The position numbers and the translations under genes are program-made. 64,000 bases of DNA, taken from the NCBI RefSeq assembly GCF_021155775.2, contig NC_060238.1, forward strand, positions 10,998,051 to 11,062,050, written 5' to 3'. The DNA is from Neodiprion pinetum. Its lineage: Eukaryota > Arthropoda > Insecta > Hymenoptera > Diprionidae. The notes beneath the pieces were generated by a model. The model searched no databases, had not been told where the DNA came from, and worked only from the letters and a program-made list of their open reading frames with translations. Of this stretch, positions 11,544 through 20,667 are shown piece by piece. Each line of letters opens with the position of its first letter. Within the stretch, counting starts at the first letter, position 1.

Positions 11544-13102
11544 ACCGGATTAGAGGGAGCCCTCTTGGAGACAATTTTGCGCCACGAATCTTCCGCAGTC
11601 TTCAACTGACGGTCGAGTTTAAAACAATTCTTCGCGATATGTCCTCTTACGCCGCAAAACTGGCACTCTGAGACAGGCCGATTGGAGTTTGATCTATTAT
11701 AACGAGAGAAACCACTATTTTTCCTTCCTGGAAGAGAATCTGAGCTAGGCTGATTGACTGAAGGACGGGACGAAGAATTTTCTGAAGGTTCAGCTTGGCT
11801 CAAACGATGAAGTTGACGCGAACCTGAATCCGCCTCGTTTATGGCTTCTAATTCTAAGCCCTTAATAATAGCTTCATGTAGAGAAGTTGGAGCTGCGAGC
11901 CTCAGATGATACCGAAGCTCCGGATTCCGAATCGCATTAATGAATTTCGCCCAAGCTATCTGATCTCTAGCTTTTTCTGCACAATCAGTAAGAGAATGTC
12001 GAGCGAGACGTTCGATGTCATTTCCGAGAGAGGCTAAATCTTCCTTGGGCCCTTGACGTCTATTTTCGAACTGAGTAAAATAAAGTTTCGAAAGATGTTC
12101 TTCGCCAAACCGGAGTTTAAGAGCCGCACAAATGCTGTCGAAATTTTCAGAATCCGAATCTGGAAGCGATCCAAGAACTACCAAAGCCGGACCAGACAAA
12201 GACGCTGTCAGATTAGCTGCTTTCTGGGACGGATTCCAACCATTAACCTTACTAATCATGTTAAACTGACGTTCGTATAGACTCAAAGCAGACGAACCGT
12301 CATACGAACCGGGCTTCAAATTCGATTGTTTCGAGGGCAACTCTACAATACTCGCGGGAGGTACAGAGACCTGATTGAGTCCGAACGAGCTCTGAGTCTG
12401 CGGAGGGAGAACATTGACAGTTCCGCGTGATTTTAAAAAGGCCAAGAACTCTGCCTGAATATCTACGCTAGGATGAGACGACGCGACAGGAGGCTCAACT
12501 ACTTCCGAAATATCACGTGACGGAACATCGTGGCATCGCGGAAAAGAGCTAACCTGAGCTTGTCGCGAGACATAAACAGGTGGAAAATTTTTAGCAACAG
12601 AGGGAATTTCGCCTTCCCCATAAATAGCGTCAGACCTTAATTGATCCGGAATTGAATGAATGGAGGTCCTCCTTGCTGGGACCGGGACTGAAGGAAGAGA
12701 AGTCCTTCTACCTGGAGATGGGATTGGACGAAATGGGAGTTCCTGCGGCCGCTTCTGTAGCCTCTGCACACCTTGCAGGATCCCAATCAGCGCCTGGGAC
12801 ACGATTTCTTGTTGTTGACGCTGTTGCGTGAGGAGTTCGTGCAGAAGATTCTGCTGTTCTTGTTGCTGCTGTTGTAGCAGTTGTTGATGTTGTTGTTGCT
12901 GCTGAATCTGACGCATCAGCAAATCTTGGTTTCCCTGGATGAGCTCTGCCAAGAGAGCTAGTTGGGGCTGGGGCTGAACCTCAGCTTCCGAACGACGAGA
13001 AACGAGAGGAAACGCTGATTCAGGAGAGCGCTGGCACGACGAAACGCGTCCGGCAGCTCGTCGCTCCGCGCGTGATGCTCTCAACGTAGGAGTTCGTTGC
13101 AT
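11501..13102 (-). CDS. gag: Gag polyprotein of element A2
   Basis: Open frame of about 533 codons from the ATG of MQRTPTLRASRAERR; a GTG 11 codons upstream is also in frame. It has a basic N-terminus, a long Gln-rich stretch (residues about 70-105) likely to form a coiled coil, a Pro/Ser-rich linker, a capsid-like region (SYDGSSALSLYERQFN and after) and one CCHC knuckle (CQFCGVRGHIAKNC). It ends TCG GGA AAC TAG, i.e. a G_GGA_AAC -1 heptamer touching the stop, and the pol frame overlaps it. It is intact as far as I can see and only distantly similar to the A/B/D gag. Confidence 0.86.
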   Translation of the reverse strand: MQRTPTLRASRAERRAAGRVSSCQRSPESAFPLVSRRSEAEVQPQPQLALLAELIQGNQDLLMRQIQQQQQHQQLLQQQQQEQQNLLHELLTQQRQQQEIVSQALIGILQGVQRLQKRPQELPFRPIPSPGRRTSLPSVPVPARRTSIHSIPDQLRSDAIYGEGEIPSVAKNFPPVYVSRQAQVSSFPRCHDVPSRDISEVVEPPVASSHPSVDIQAEFLAFLKSRGTVNVLPPQTQSSFGLNQVSVPPASIVELPSKQSNLKPGSYDGSSALSLYERQFNMISKVNGWNPSQKAANLTASLSGPALVVLGSLPDSDSENFDSICAALKLRFGEEHLSKLYFTQFENRRQGPKEDLASLGNDIERLARHSLTDCAEKARDQIAWAKFINAIRNPELRYHLRLAAPTSLHEAIIKGLELEAINEADSGSRQLHRLSQAEPSENSSSRPSVNQPSSDSLPGRKNSGFSRYNRSNSNRPVSECQFCGVRGHIAKNCFKLDRQLKTAEDSWRKIVSKRAPSNPVWAAQPSVPQNSGN

Positions 13103-13172
13103 TATTTTGAATACTTCTTTACACTCAAAATCCACTCAAATGGCACAGAAGAGATCCCACTTCTGACACCAA

Positions 13173-13472
13173 TGTTACAACGGGGGGAAATTACGAAAGA
13201 TCTAAGAGGATCGAAGAGTTCTCTGTGCGATTTAAGCGAACGCCGAGCCAAAGAAGTCTCACGAACAAGGAATATTAGAAAAGAAAATAGATGTATTTGG
13301 ACACAAGCTCTCTTTTTAAAGTCTAGAGACTGACTGTTTTTACAATAATATCGGTTGACGCAGCAACCTTATTCTTTTTAAAGACATAAGAGGTTTATAA
13401 ACGTCTTTTATCTATGATGACTACTAGATCATTCAAAAGGGGACAAAACGGGTGATTTCACCCTTTGTAACA
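13173..13472 (-). repeat. 5' LTR of element A2 (300 bp, hybrid type)
   Basis: Begins TGTTACAAAGGG and ends GTTGTAACA read on the minus strand; ATAT follows at 13473. The part at about 13329-13472 looks identical to the corresponding part of the LTR at 6952-7258. The remainder (13173-13328) is unrelated to it. The PBS TGGTGTCAGAAGTGGGAT adjoins at 13154-13171. Confidence 0.85.
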
Positions 13473-14150
13473 ATATGTATATTATAATTTTCAATTTACT
13501 TCTAAAAAGGGGGAAATTGAAAAAAAAAAAAATTTCCTTTACATTATTTCAATTTTTTTAAATCATGTTTAATTATTGTAAAAATCCTAAATATTTTTGA
13601 TTATTCGCTTATTTTCTATTCTATTTCCTTTTTTCATAATTTCTTTTATTCATAATCTCTTTTTATTTTATTACATGATATACCTTAATTACCTCCATTT
13701 ATATTACATTATATGGATGTATAATATGAATACATGTGAATAAACATATATATATATGAACATATATATATATAAATATATATATGTATAAATGAATATA
13801 TATATGTATATTATAATTTTCAATTCACTTCTAAAAAGGAAATCAAAAAAAAAAATTTTTTCCACGTTATTTTAATTTTTTAAAATTATGTATTATTATT
13901 GAAAAAATCCTGAATATTTTTAATTATTCGCTTATTTTTCATTTAATTTCATTTTTTCATAATTTTTTCGATCCACAATCATTTTTTATTTTATTACGTT
14001 ATTTACCTCGATTACCTCCATTTATATTCTATTATAATTATGTATAATATAAATATATATGAATATATATATACATATATATGTATATACATATTCATAT
14101 ATATTTATATTATATATATATTATATATATATATATGCATAAATATATAT
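13473..14150. repeat. AT-rich tandem repeat (matrix satellite) and (TA)n
   Basis: About two units of the repeat that recurs through the window. Each unit has TGTATATTATAATTTTCAAT, an A/T block flanked by AAATTGAAA and TTTCAATTT, CGCTTATTTTT, ACCTCAATTACC, and then a (TA)n arm. Reading frames through it encode only Tyr-Ile strings and are not genes. Confidence 0.85.
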
Positions 14151-14825
14151 GGGCTATTCCGCGTCAACCGGATCAGTCATCTCTCAGATATTTTTTTAAT
14201 TTGGCATGTGGATTGTGTAAGGGGAGTTAGATTTTTGTGCCAAAGCGCGAATCTCATAATGCAAAATTCGATTTTTTATTAACAATAACAAATTAGACTC
14301 CCATTTTTTTCAAAAATTCATAACTTCGGCAACAAATTAGATACAATTTTTTTTTTTTTTTCAAATTACGCGGAAAGCTCCATAGAATTTAAAAAAAAAT
14401 ACGAAATGGTAAAAAAAAGTTGTTATCAATTGTTTATTTAACAATTAATTTTTCAAAGATTTTTAAAACAGTGACCGACACGATCAAAAAATTTTTTTAA
14501 AATTCTGACATGTTCCTTGAACTGTACTACAACCTGTGAATTAATTCCAGAGGGGTGTTTTTCTTCGTTTTCGAGTAAAAAATCATTAAAGGTGTCGATG
14601 CGCATGAAATTGCGGCGCGTCGAGTCTCTACGTAATGGCGGGCGGCCGGTTGCCGTCCACCGCTACCCCGCGGCGGCGTCGCGGCGTTATTTTAGAGTCA
14701 TTTTCACGATGTAGGACATGATTGAAAAATCTGAAAAAAATACTGTACCTTCACAAGGCCTGCTCAAAGCGATAAGTGAAGTTTCAAGAATGTGTTTTTC
14801 ACCGTTTTTTTATTACAGAGATTCG
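14151..14825 (+). repeat. Left terminal inverted repeat
   Basis: Pairs with 17528-18200. It contains a GC-rich segment at about 14614-14690 inside otherwise AT-rich DNA. The inner end is a palindromic copy of the sequence ending TTACAGAGATTC. Confidence 0.85.
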
Positions 14826-14881
14826 AAATTTGTTATGACGCATTATGATTCAAACATGAATTACGAACACAGGTCAAGTGT

Positions 14882-15283
14882 TGTTCCAGGATATGGAATA
14901 CCTGCACCTGTGCATGCGTCACCTAAATCCTTCACTATCCAGGTAGTCCAGGTAGGGTCACCACCTCGATTCCGCGAAGGGGTCATTTGGCTAAAGTCAG
15001 GTACATTGAATTGCACCTGCATTATGTTAGCCCCATTGGTGGAATTCAAGCAATTAGAAGAGTCGTTGGGTGGGTGAAGCACTATATTCCAGGATATGGA
15101 ATACGTCCACCTGTGCATGCGTCACCTAAATCCTTCATTATCCAGGTAGTCCGGGGCACCACCTCGATTCCGCGAAGGGGTCATTTGGCTAAAGTCAGGT
15201 ACATTGAAATGCACCTTCATTATGTTAGCCCCATTGGTGGAATTCAACCAATCAGAAGAGTTGTTGGGTGGGTGAAGCACTAT
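14882..15283 (+). repeat. Two-copy direct repeat (~200 bp unit) upstream of the transposase-like ORF
   Basis: Unit 1 spans about 14882-15085 and unit 2 about 15087-15283. Both begin TTCCAGGATATGGAATAC and end GTGGGTGAAGCACTAT. They differ by scattered substitutions and a short indel near 14955/15155. Unit 2 alone has a CCAATCAG box (15249-15256) where unit 1 has a diverged form. Confidence 0.85.
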
Positions 15284-15300
15284 TCTGAACGAGTATAAAT
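15249..15300 (+). promoter_or_regulatory. Probable core promoter: CCAAT box and TATA box
   Basis: CCAATCAG at 15249-15256 lies about 40 bp before TATAAA at 15295-15300. The ORF's possible starts follow at 15316 and 15403. Start at 15403 would leave a more normal leader after the TATA box. Confidence 0.5.
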
Positions 15301-15315
15301 TTCGAGCATTTCAAA

Positions 15316-17280
15316 ATGCATAACATTCAATCGAATACCAGTGTAGCGATCAGTGCAATACATCGTCTCATTCTTCACACAAGTAATTCATTTCTGAAAG
15401 CAATGTCTACAACAGATGTGAAACGGTGCTGTAATCCTTTCCAAAGAGTTGGCCATAATTGGGTGCGAAATTTGGTAAAGCCAGTGACACCAGCATTACG
15501 GAAAAAGTTTCCGGACCTAGGAGAATATGTGTGCATGGATTGTCGAATAAAATTGTACAAATGCAACACAATTACTCCATCTGATAAAAACGAGGTAAGT
15601 GATATGAATCATAATTATGCGAGTGGTGACGATCTTGTTTCACCTTCACCAATTAGTGAACAGAGCAGTGTGGAAATGTTTCTTGAGAATGATATCGGGC
15701 AAGAATTGTTGTGTGATGTGAAAGAATTGTTTATCAACGCGAAGTGTGTCGCGGACAAAATTAAATATCTCACAATGACTCCTCGTAGTTGGTCCATCAG
15801 AGAATTGGAGTTACAATTTGATTGTTCATATAGAATGGCTCGTAAAGCTAAAATATTGCAAAGTGAGCGTGGATTTGGATCCTCCCCAGATCCAAGACCA
15901 TCTCGCACTCTTTGTGATGATGTTGTCTCTCATGTAGTGGAATTTTACTGTTCTGATGAAATAAGTCGGATCATGCCTGGTCAGAAAGATTTTGTCACTC
16001 TTCGCGATGTGGATGGTTCAAAACATCAAGTCCAAAAACGACTTGTTTTGTGTGATCTGAAGGAAGCTTACGCCGCGTTCAAGCAACAGCATCCGAATGA
16101 TAAAATTGGATTTACAAAATTCGCGGAACTCCGCCCAAAGCAGTGTATTTTAGCTGGACCAACAGGAACACATACAGTTTGTGTTTGCAAAATTCACCAG
16201 AATGTGAAACTTATGTTGGTGGCGGTTAGCTCAATTTGTCAGACATTCAAAAGAACGTACCACGATTTGATAAAACAGATATCGTGTGACTCTCCAAATC
16301 CTTTGTGCTATCTCGGTGATTGTAGTAGTTGTCCAAGTTTTGATATGGTTACACACGAAATGGAAAGTTTATTCGACGATAATTTCGTAGAAAGTATTAG
16401 CTACAAACGGTGGACTCATACGGATCGATCTGTTTTAGAAACGATCACGCAAGAAACGGAAACGTTCCTCGAGACGCTAAAGGAACAGACGATAGCCCTC
16501 AAGAAACATGATTTCATTGCTAAACAGCAAAGTGCATATTTGAAAGACAGAAAACATCGTCTACAACCAGGGGAGTTCTTAGTTTTGGGTGACTTTGCTG
16601 AAAACTATGCATTTGTTGTTCAAGATGAAATTCAAAGCTTCCACTGGAATAACAATCAAGCTACCATCCATCCTTTTGTTGTGTATTATGTTGAAAATGA
16701 GGACTTAAAGCATAAAAGCTTCGTTATCATATCAGAAAATCTACAACATAATACAGTCGCGGTCCATCTGTTTCAGAAGAAACTAATCGGTAAGCTTTTT
16801 GAGTTCTTCGGTAGTGAAGTTATCAAGAAAATGATTTATTTTACTGACGGTGCTAGTGCACAATATAAAAATAAAAGCAACTTCATTAATTTGACTCATC
16901 ATTTTGACGACTTCAATGTCGAGGCTGAATGGCATTTCTTTGCAACGTCACATGGAAAAAGTCCATGTGATGGCATTGGTGGAACTGTGAAAAGATTTGC
17001 TGCACGTGCAAGCCTACAGCGGCCCAATGAAAATCTTATTTTGACTCCAAGGCAATTATTCGAATGGAGTGTGAGTGCATTAAAAAATATCGCATTTGAC
17101 TTCTGCAGCAACAGCGAACACGAAGAACATGAAAAATTATTGAAGCCGCGATTGAACCAAGCAATAACGGTTGAAGGCACTCGACGATTCCATTCATTTT
17201 TACCTCTATCTATAAAAACTGTAGAATGTAGGGTTTACTCTTCCTCTGATGAGTCATTTACCCGTAAATCTATGCGCTAA
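15316..17280 (+). CDS. Transposase-like protein, unrecognised family, 654 codons
   Basis: Single intact ORF centred between the long TIRs, hence the likely transposase. A start at 15403 (MSTTDVKRCC) is an alternative that follows the TATA box better. The N-terminal part has paired cysteines (CC near 36, CMDCRIKLYKC near 74-84) suggesting a zinc-binding DNA-recognition domain. The middle has another Cys-rich piece (TVCVCKIHQNVKL). The C-terminal half has acidic motifs in DDE-like order: GDFAENY (D426), FTDGASAQYKN (D511) and HGKSPCDGIGG (D552, or the Glu of EAEW as an alternative). The triad is inferred from position and context only. I believe similar uncharacterised proteins occur in arthropods and cnidarians but cannot give a superfamily. 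Confidence 0.75.
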   Translation: MHNIQSNTSVAISAIHRLILHTSNSFLKAMSTTDVKRCCNPFQRVGHNWVRNLVKPVTPALRKKFPDLGEYVCMDCRIKLYKCNTITPSDKNEVSDMNHNYASGDDLVSPSPISEQSSVEMFLENDIGQELLCDVKELFINAKCVADKIKYLTMTPRSWSIRELELQFDCSYRMARKAKILQSERGFGSSPDPRPSRTLCDDVVSHVVEFYCSDEISRIMPGQKDFVTLRDVDGSKHQVQKRLVLCDLKEAYAAFKQQHPNDKIGFTKFAELRPKQCILAGPTGTHTVCVCKIHQNVKLMLVAVSSICQTFKRTYHDLIKQISCDSPNPLCYLGDCSSCPSFDMVTHEMESLFDDNFVESISYKRWTHTDRSVLETITQETETFLETLKEQTIALKKHDFIAKQQSAYLKDRKHRLQPGEFLVLGDFAENYAFVVQDEIQSFHWNNNQATIHPFVVYYVENEDLKHKSFVIISENLQHNTVAVHLFQKKLIGKLFEFFGSEVIKKMIYFTDGASAQYKNKSNFINLTHHFDDFNVEAEWHFFATSHGKSPCDGIGGTVKRFAARASLQRPNENLILTPRQLFEWSVSALKNIAFDFCSNSEHEEHEKLLKPRLNQAITVEGTRRFHSFLPLSIKTVECRVYSSSDESFTRKSMR

Positions 17281-17527
17281 GATAGCCATGTAAGTTATGA
17301 CGAAAACCTTTGCTCACATTTCTAAGTTTAATGCCCAGTTTGATCAAAGATTAATAGATTGTATCCATAGAATAAGCGATTTATTTGTATGAAATATATA
17401 ATTGTAAGTGCGTTCATTTCGCAGCTTCCACATATCTTCGGGGGTGATTATAAGTACTAAAATAAGTAGCAAGTTATGTAATTATTATCATTTATGTGCA
17501 CTCTCATGGTGCGTAACTGTTATTTTG
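17281..17527. other. 3' flank of the transposase-like ORF
   Basis: AT-rich, with no gene. It probably contains the transcript end; the exact polyadenylation site is not clear. Confidence 0.4.
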
Positions 17528-18200
17528 AATCTCTGTAATAAAAAAACGGTGAAAAACACATTCTTGAAACTTCACTTATCGCTTTGAGCAGGCCTTGTGA
17601 AGGTACAGTATTTTTTTCAGATTTTTCAATCATGTCCTACATCGTGAAAATGACTCTAAAATAACGCCGCGACGCCGCCGCGGGGTAGCGGTGGACGGCA
17701 ACCAGCCGCCCGCCATTACGTAGAGACTCGACGCGCCGCAATTTCATGCGCATCGACACCTTTAATGATTTTTTACTCGAAAACTAAGGAAAACACCCCT
17801 CTGGAATTAATTCACAGGTTGTAGTACAGTTCAAGGAACATGTCAGAATTTTAAAAAAAATTTTTGATCGTGTCGGTCACTGTTTTAAAAATCTTTGAAA
17901 AATTAATTGTTAAATAAACAATTGATAACAACTTTTTTTTACCATTTCGTATTTTTTTTTAAATTCTATGGAGCTTTCCGCGTAATTTGAAAAAAAAAAA
18001 AAAATTGTATCTAATTTGTTGCCGAAGTTATGAATTTTTGAAAAAAATGGGAGTCTAATTTGTTATTGTTAATAAAAAATCGAATTTTGCATTATGAGAT
18101 TCGCGCTTTGGCACAAAAATCTAACTCCCCTTACACAATCCACATGCCAAATTAAAAAAATATCTGAGAGATGACTGATCCGGTTGACGCGGAATAGCCC
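17528..18200 (-). repeat. Right terminal inverted repeat
   Basis: Reverse complement of 14151-14825 with a few substitutions, for example in the GC-rich block near 17700 and near 17786. The outer end is GGAATAGCCC followed by ATATAT. Confidence 0.85.
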
Positions 18201-18468
18201 ATATATGTATATTATTATTTTCAATTTACTTTCAAGAAGAGGGAAAAAGAAAAAAAAAATCTTTCTCACATTATTTCAATTTTTTAAAATTATGTATAAT
18301 TATTGGGAAAATCCCAAATATTTCTAATCATCCGCTTATTTTTTATTCTATTTCATTTTTCCATAATTTCTTTCATTCATAATCAATCTATATTTTATTA
18401 CACGATTTACCTCAATTACCTTCATTTATATTCTATCATATTAATGTATAATATAAATATATATAAAC

Positions 18469-18531
<63 letters not shown>

Positions 18532-18849
18532 TATATGAATATATATATGTATATTATAATTTTCAATTTACTATTGAAAAAAGGGAAATTGAAAAAAAAA
18601 ATTCTTTTCACAATATTTCAATTTTTTGAAATGATGTATAATTATCAGAAGAATCCTGAATATTTTTAATTATTCGCTAACTTTTTATTTTATTTCATTT
18701 TTTTATAATTTTTTCCATTCACAATCATTTTTTATTTCATTACAGTATTTACCTCAATTACCTTTATTTGTATTCTATTACATTAATGTATAATATAAAT
18801 ATATATAAATATATATATACATATATATGTATATATATATATATATACG

Positions 18850-18881
<32 letters not shown>

Positions 18882-19238
18882 TATATATATATATACACAC
18901 ATGTATATTATAATTTTCAATTTCCTTTCAAAAATGGGGAAATTGAAAGAAAAAAAAATTTTTCCTTACATTATTTCAATTTTTTAAAATTACGTATAAT
19001 TATTAGGAAAATCCTAAATATTTCTAATTATCCGCTTATTTTTCATTCGATTTTATTTTCTCATAATTTCTCTCATTCATAATCATTCTCTATTTCATTA
19101 CATTATTTACCTTAATCACCTTCATTCATATTCCATTATATGGATGTATATTGTAAATGTATGTAAAAAAATATATGTTTATATGTGTATATATACATAT
19201 ATATTCATACATATGTATATATTCATACATATATATAC

Positions 19239-19292
<54 letters not shown>

Positions 19293-19898
19293 ACGTATAT
19301 ATGTATATATGAATATACATATGTATATTATAATTTTCAATTTACTTTTAAAAAGAGGGAAATTGAAAAAAAAAAATTTTTCTCACATTATTTTAATTTT
19401 TCAAAATTATGTATAATTATTAGGAAAATCCTAAATATTTCTATTTTTCCCCTTATTTTTTATTCTATTTTATTTTTTTATAATTTTTTTCATTCATCAT
19501 TATTTTGTATTTTATTACATAATTTACCTTAATTACCTTCACTTATATCCTATTATATGGATGTATGATATACAGACATGTAAATATATATGTGTATCAT
19601 AATTTTTAATTTACTTTCAAAAAGAGGGAAATTGAAAAATAAATTTTTTTTCACATTATTTCAATTTTTCAAAATTATGTATAATTATTAGGAAAATCCT
19701 GAATATCCCTAATTATCCGCTTATTTTTTATTTTATCTCGTTTTTTCACAATTTTTCTCATTTATCATCATTTTTCATTTTATTACATAATTTATCTTAA
19801 TTACCTTCGTTTATATCCTATTATATGGATGTATGATATAAAGACATGTAAATAAATATGTATATATATATATACATATATATATATATACATATATA
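18201..19898. repeat. AT-rich tandem repeat (matrix satellite)
   Basis: About five units with long (TA)n arms. The CGCTTATTTTT-type core motif recurs near 18330, 18670, 19020, 19445 and 19720. No genes. Confidence 0.88.
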
Positions 19899-20172
19899 TG
19901 TCGGGGTGAAGCCTCGGAAAGGCGGAGAGCATGTAGGATTTCCAATTTGTGGATTGTCCATTATAGAAAGCGCGATGATCTCAACACGTCCGGTCAATTC
20001 GCTTGCTTTTCCGTGACTGTAGATTTCATCCAAGCGTTGTTATAAACAATTCATTTGTTTGTTCTATATTCAAAGCATGTTGAATAACGCTTGAGGCTTG
20101 ATACGGCGGACTCATTCAAAGTTCAAGTTTCCAATTCACTTGATGATGCATCCTCTTTATTCTTCTCCGACA
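19899..20172 (-). repeat. 3' LTR of element C
   Basis: 274 bp, TGTCGGAGAAG...CCCCGACA on the minus strand. It pairs with 24745-25018 with six substitutions. Confidence 0.9.
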
Positions 20173-20667
20173 CGGCCATCCTGACAAATCACATGTCCCC
20201 ATGTGAAGTGATCTGCAAGAAATTCAATTCTCCAGCAGTAAAAGTTCGTTTTAAATGAATTCAATCTTACTTTAATCATTTATATCGAACAGAAAACTTA
20301 AATTTCAGTTCCAATCCCACATTTATTGACAAAGCAATTAATTTCGATACATATGGATAATTTTAAAGACTAAATACATTTTTTACATTTCGTTCACTTC
20401 CCTTGAGTGACCAACATTTCTATCACTTCCCTTGAGTGACAAATGTTCTTGACCACTTCCCTTGAGTGGTCAATGTCTAATCACTTCCCTTGAGTGATTT
20501 TTCTGACACAACTGTTACATGAAGCTGCCCACCGCACACTCACGGTTTCATTGAAGAAATTCCGATTCCGACCGAGCTACGGCTACAAACTTTCATGTAA
20601 ACAATTTTTCCAAAAGTAATCATGTATTTAGTTTACACTTCAAATATTTACACACTTAAATATTTCA
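20173..20667 (-). other. 3' untranslated region of element C
   Basis: No gene. It carries four tandem stem-loops at 20394-20499 (listed separately) between the pol stop and the 3' LTR. Confidence 0.6.
20394..20499 (-). repeat. Four tandem hairpins with a constant 7-nt loop
   Basis: On the plus strand the loops are all TCCCTTG. Stems are TCACT/AGTGA (20394-20410), TCACT/AGTGA (20423-20439), TTGACCACT/AGTGGTCAA (20449-20473) and AATCACT/AGTGATT (20479-20499). Spacing between loops is 28-30 nt. Stem changes are compensated on the other arm, so structure seems to be kept. In element sense the loop reads CAAGGGA. Confidence 0.8.

Larger units (their letters stand above)
6952..13472 (-). mobile_element. 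Second Ty3/Gypsy element (A2), tandem with copy A
   Basis: Order on the minus strand is LTR (13173-13472), PBS, gag, pol, 3' region (7259-8165), purine tract and the LTR shared with A. Gag and pol are clearly diverged from the A/B/D family, but the last 900 bp match the A/B/D 3' region, including the palindrome near 7800. No kinase lies between integrase and the 3' region. It is flanked on the distal side by ATAT in the TA-rich repeat. The two LTRs agree in their first roughly 145 bp and differ beyond it. Confidence 0.85.
14151..18200 (+). mobile_element. Cut-and-paste DNA transposon with ~675-bp TIRs, family not recognised
   Basis: The ends are inverted repeats starting GGGCTATTCCGCGTCAACC. 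The left TIR runs 14151 to about 14825 and the right about 17528 to 18200, with only a few differences seen by eye. ATATAT flanks both sides, but the target lies in (TA)n so the true duplication length is ambiguous. Inside are a 200-bp tandem duplication, a promoter-like region and one long intact ORF. The layout is that of an autonomous DDE transposon. Confidence 0.85.

Noticed and set aside
20394..20499. CRISPR-like array (short repeats at regular spacing)
   Set aside because: Only four units with ~12-nt variable spacers inside a eukaryotic retrotransposon 3' UTR; better read as tandem hairpins.
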